Notes under the pieces: generated by a model | Database searches by the model: none | Told to the model about the DNA's origin: nothing | The model's input: the letters and a program-made list of their open reading frames with translations, nothing else | DNA from: Streptomyces fumigatiscleroticus | GTDB taxonomy: Bacteria > Actinomycetota > Actinomycetes > Streptomycetales > Streptomycetaceae | Direction of reading: 5' to 3' | Length of the DNA: 64,000 bases | Assembly: GCF_014647975.1 (NCBI RefSeq) | Contig: NZ_BMQF01000019.1 | Span: 121,297 to 185,296 of the forward strand | Shown: piece after piece, positions 62,381 to 64,000 of the stretch | Position numbering within the stretch: the stretch's first letter is position 1 | Layout of the letters: each line of letters begins with the position of its first letter | Made by a program: the position numbers and the translations under genes

Positions 62381-63184
62381 GTGTCCGACCAGCATGCTCC
62401 ACGGTCTCTCATCGTCACGCTCTACGGCGCCTACGGACGCTCCGTGCCGGGTCCGGTGCCCGTCGCCGAGCTGATCCGGCTGCTCGCCGCGGTCGGCGTG
62501 GACGCGCCCTCCGTGCGTTCGTCGGTCTCGCGCCTGAAGCGGCGCGGGCTGCTCGTGCCGGCGCGCACGGAGCACGGGGCGGCCGGGTACGGGCTGTCGC
62601 CCCAGGCACGCCAGCTGCTGGACGACGGCGACCGGCGGATCTACGCCGGCACGCCGCCGGAGGACGAGGGCTGGGTGCTCGCCGTCTTCTCCGTGCCGGA
62701 GACCGAGCGGCAGCGGCGGCACGTGCTGCGGTCGCGTCTGGCCGGGCTCGGCTTCGGCACCGCCGCCCCGGGCGTGTGGATCGCGCCCGCGCGGCTGTAC
62801 GAGGAGACCCGGCACACCCTGCGGCGGCTGGGTCTCGACGCCTACGTCGACCTCTTCCGCGGCGAGCACCTCGGCTTCGCGCCCACCGTCGAGGCGGTCG
62901 CCCGCTGGTGGGACCTGGCCGCCATCGCGGCGCGGCACGAGGAGTTCCTCGACCGGCACGCGCCCGTGCTGCGCGACTGGGAACGCCGCGCGGACACACC
63001 GCCCGAGGACGCCTACCGCGACTACCTGCTCGCCCTGGACTCCTGGCGGCAGCTGCCCTACGCGGATCCCGGGCTGCCCGCCCGGCTGCTGCCCGGCGAC
63101 TGGCCGGGTGTCCGCTCGGCCGCCGTCTTCCGCGGGCTGCACGAACGGCTGCGGGACGCGGGAGCGGCGTTCGTGGGGCTGTGA
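62381..63184 (+). CDS. paaX: PaaX-family transcriptional regulator
   Basis: A 267-residue GntR-like repressor of the PaaX group, which usually senses aryl-CoA esters. The N-terminal winged helix reads LIVTLYGAYGRSVPGPVPVAELIRLLAAVGVDAPSVRSSVSRLKRRGLL; the PaaX C-terminal domain follows (GWVLAVFSVPETERQRRHVLRSRLAGLGFGTAAPGVWIAP). TAAGAT at 62368-62373 with GTGACA 16 bp upstream would start a leaderless mRNA at GTG 62381; ATG 62372 is the alternative. It follows the CoA ligase by 52 bp and probably controls the cluster. Confidence 0.85.
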   Translation: MSDQHAPRSLIVTLYGAYGRSVPGPVPVAELIRLLAAVGVDAPSVRSSVSRLKRRGLLVPARTEHGAAGYGLSPQARQLLDDGDRRIYAGTPPEDEGWVLAVFSVPETERQRRHVLRSRLAGLGFGTAAPGVWIAPARLYEETRHTLRRLGLDAYVDLFRGEHLGFAPTVEAVARWWDLAAIAARHEEFLDRHAPVLRDWERRADTPPEDAYRDYLLALDSWRQLPYADPGLPARLLPGDWPGVRSAAVFRGLHERLRDAGAAFVGL

Positions 63185-63327
63185 GCGGCCCGGACCGCCG
63201 TAACGATCTGTGACCTCACCCACATCACGCGCCACTCACGGAACCCTCAGCTTGCTCTGTGCCTCTTCTCAAGTTTCTTACCTACCGTCCGTGAGGTCGT
63301 ACGGAGACAAGAAGAGGACTGTTGCGC

Positions 63328-63879
63328 ATGACCACCACGGCAAGGGCTCAGGGAGCCACCGTCTGGCTCACCGGATTGCCGAGCGCGGGCAAGACGACCA
63401 TCGCCCGGCTGCTCGGTGACCGGCTGAAGGCGGAGGGACGTCGCGTGGAGGTCCTCGACGGCGACGAGATACGCCGGTTCCTCTCCGCGGGTCTGGGCTT
63501 CTCCCGGGAGGACCGCAACACCAACGTGCAGCGCATCGGCCTCGTCTCCGAGGTGCTCGCCCGCAACGGCGTGCTGTCCGTCGTCCCCGTGATCGCCCCC
63601 TACGCCGACAGCCGCGAGGCCGTGCGCAAGCGGCACGAGGCGAGCGCGACGCCGTACCTGGAGGTGCATGTCGCCACCCCGGTCGAGGTGTGCAGCGAGC
63701 GGGACGTCAAGGGCCTGTACGCCAAGCAGGCCGCCGGGGAGCTGACCGGTCTGACCGGCGTCGACGACCCGTACGAGCCGCCGGCCGACCCCGCGCTCGT
63801 GCTGCCGACCCAGGCGCAGACCCCGCAGCAGTCGGCGGACGCGGTGTACGCGCTGCTGGCGGAGCGGGGGCTGGTGTGA
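63328..63879 (+). CDS. cysC: Adenylylsulfate kinase
   Basis: A 183-residue kinase phosphorylating APS to PAPS. Walker A is GLPSAGKTT (Gly16-Thr24). LDGDEIRRFLSAGLGFSREDRNTNVQRIG is the family signature, with the conserved Asp-Gly-Asp. GAGGA lies upstream of ATG 63328. Its stop overlaps the cysD start (GTGA). The usual Streptomyces order has cysH directly upstream; here a PaaX-type gene is upstream, so this sulfate-activation cluster starts with cysC. Confidence 0.93.
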   Translation: MTTTARAQGATVWLTGLPSAGKTTIARLLGDRLKAEGRRVEVLDGDEIRRFLSAGLGFSREDRNTNVQRIGLVSEVLARNGVLSVVPVIAPYADSREAVRKRHEASATPYLEVHVATPVEVCSERDVKGLYAKQAAGELTGLTGVDDPYEPPADPALVLPTQAQTPQQSADAVYALLAERGLV

Positions 63880-64000
63880 CCACGACGGCCAAGGGCTTCG
63901 CCCTCTCCCATCTTCACGCCCTCGAATCCGAGTCGGCGCACATCTTCCGCGAGGTGGCGGGCGAGTTCGAGAACCCGGTGATCCTGTTCTCCGGCGGCAA
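63876..64000 (+). CDS. cysD: Sulfate adenylyltransferase small subunit, 5' end only
   Basis: GTG 63876 overlaps the cysC stop. The 41 codons present read VTTTAKGFALSHLHALESES and continue to FENPVILFSGGK, the start of the PP-loop motif (SGGKDS) of CysD, which makes APS from sulfate and ATP together with CysN. The gene runs off the right edge. Confidence 0.9.
   Translation, partial: MTTTAKGFALSHLHALESESAHIFREVAGEFENPVILFSGG

Noticed and set aside
63212..63298. GACCTCAC / GTGAGGTC inverted repeat upstream of cysC
   Set aside because: The arms are 8 bp and about 70 bp apart; not distinguishable from chance in this GC-rich DNA.

Overview
The window is high-GC chromosomal DNA from a Streptomyces or a close relative. 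The evidence is strong GC bias at third codon positions, GTG and TTG starts, ATGA/GTGA gene overlaps, Tat lipoproteins, an HTH/DUF5753-DUF397-ATPase trio, DUF5999, and an acnA to murA-like neighbourhood that I recall from Streptomyces chromosomes. All calls come from reading the sequence; no searches were run.

Layout. (1) 1-20.9 kb is a sugar-foraging block. It holds an NgcEFG-type GlcNAc/chitobiose importer cut by the left edge. Next are a secreted GH92 enzyme whose general acid Glu is replaced by Gln and a GH67 alpha-glucuronidase. A six-gene operon follows on the minus strand: LplB-, YtcP- and LplA-type importer, a small unknown protein, a DUF624 membrane protein and a GH42 beta-galactosidase. 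A CE7 acetylxylan esterase and a second, canonical GH92 close the block. Candidate operators of three kinds fit the substrates: a DasR-like site at ngcE, CGAAANTTTCG sites between importer and esterase, and GACAACGTTGTC palindromes at both GH92 genes. (2) 21.0-25.3 kb is a small accessory patch: HTH/TPR regulator, SLOG protein and three unknown proteins. (3) 25.6-30.1 kb holds an orphan histidine kinase and acnA, whose upstream region carries a -10/-35 promoter, an 18-bp palindrome and two overlapping iron boxes.

(4) 30.26-38.40 kb holds two related Tn7-like transposons (TnsA, TnsB, TnsC, TniQ type) lying end to end. The complete one (30260-36056) is bounded by 5-bp duplications CCCCT and carries a SnoaL-like/TetR cargo pair. 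The second (36061-38396) is an internally deleted relative with a SUKH-like cargo gene. Its own duplication TCCCC can be recovered by skipping over the first element, so the order of insertion can be read from the DNA. Both sit about 10 bp upstream of the acnA -35 box.

(5) 38.4-46 kb holds a DUF4236 protein, an HTH-MurA fusion, an HxlR-peroxiredoxin fusion divergent from an enolase, and regulatory proteins of the Streptomyces DUF397 type. (6) 45.9-57.8 kb is a polymorphic toxin locus: a LamG protein, a 2282-residue RHS protein with a HINT domain and C-terminal toxin, and a small repeat protein as probable immunity partner. (7) 58.6-63.2 kb is an aromatic acyl-CoA type cluster (RidA-like, acyl-CoA dehydrogenase, CoA ligase, PaaX-type regulator). 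(8) cysC and the start of cysD reach the right edge.
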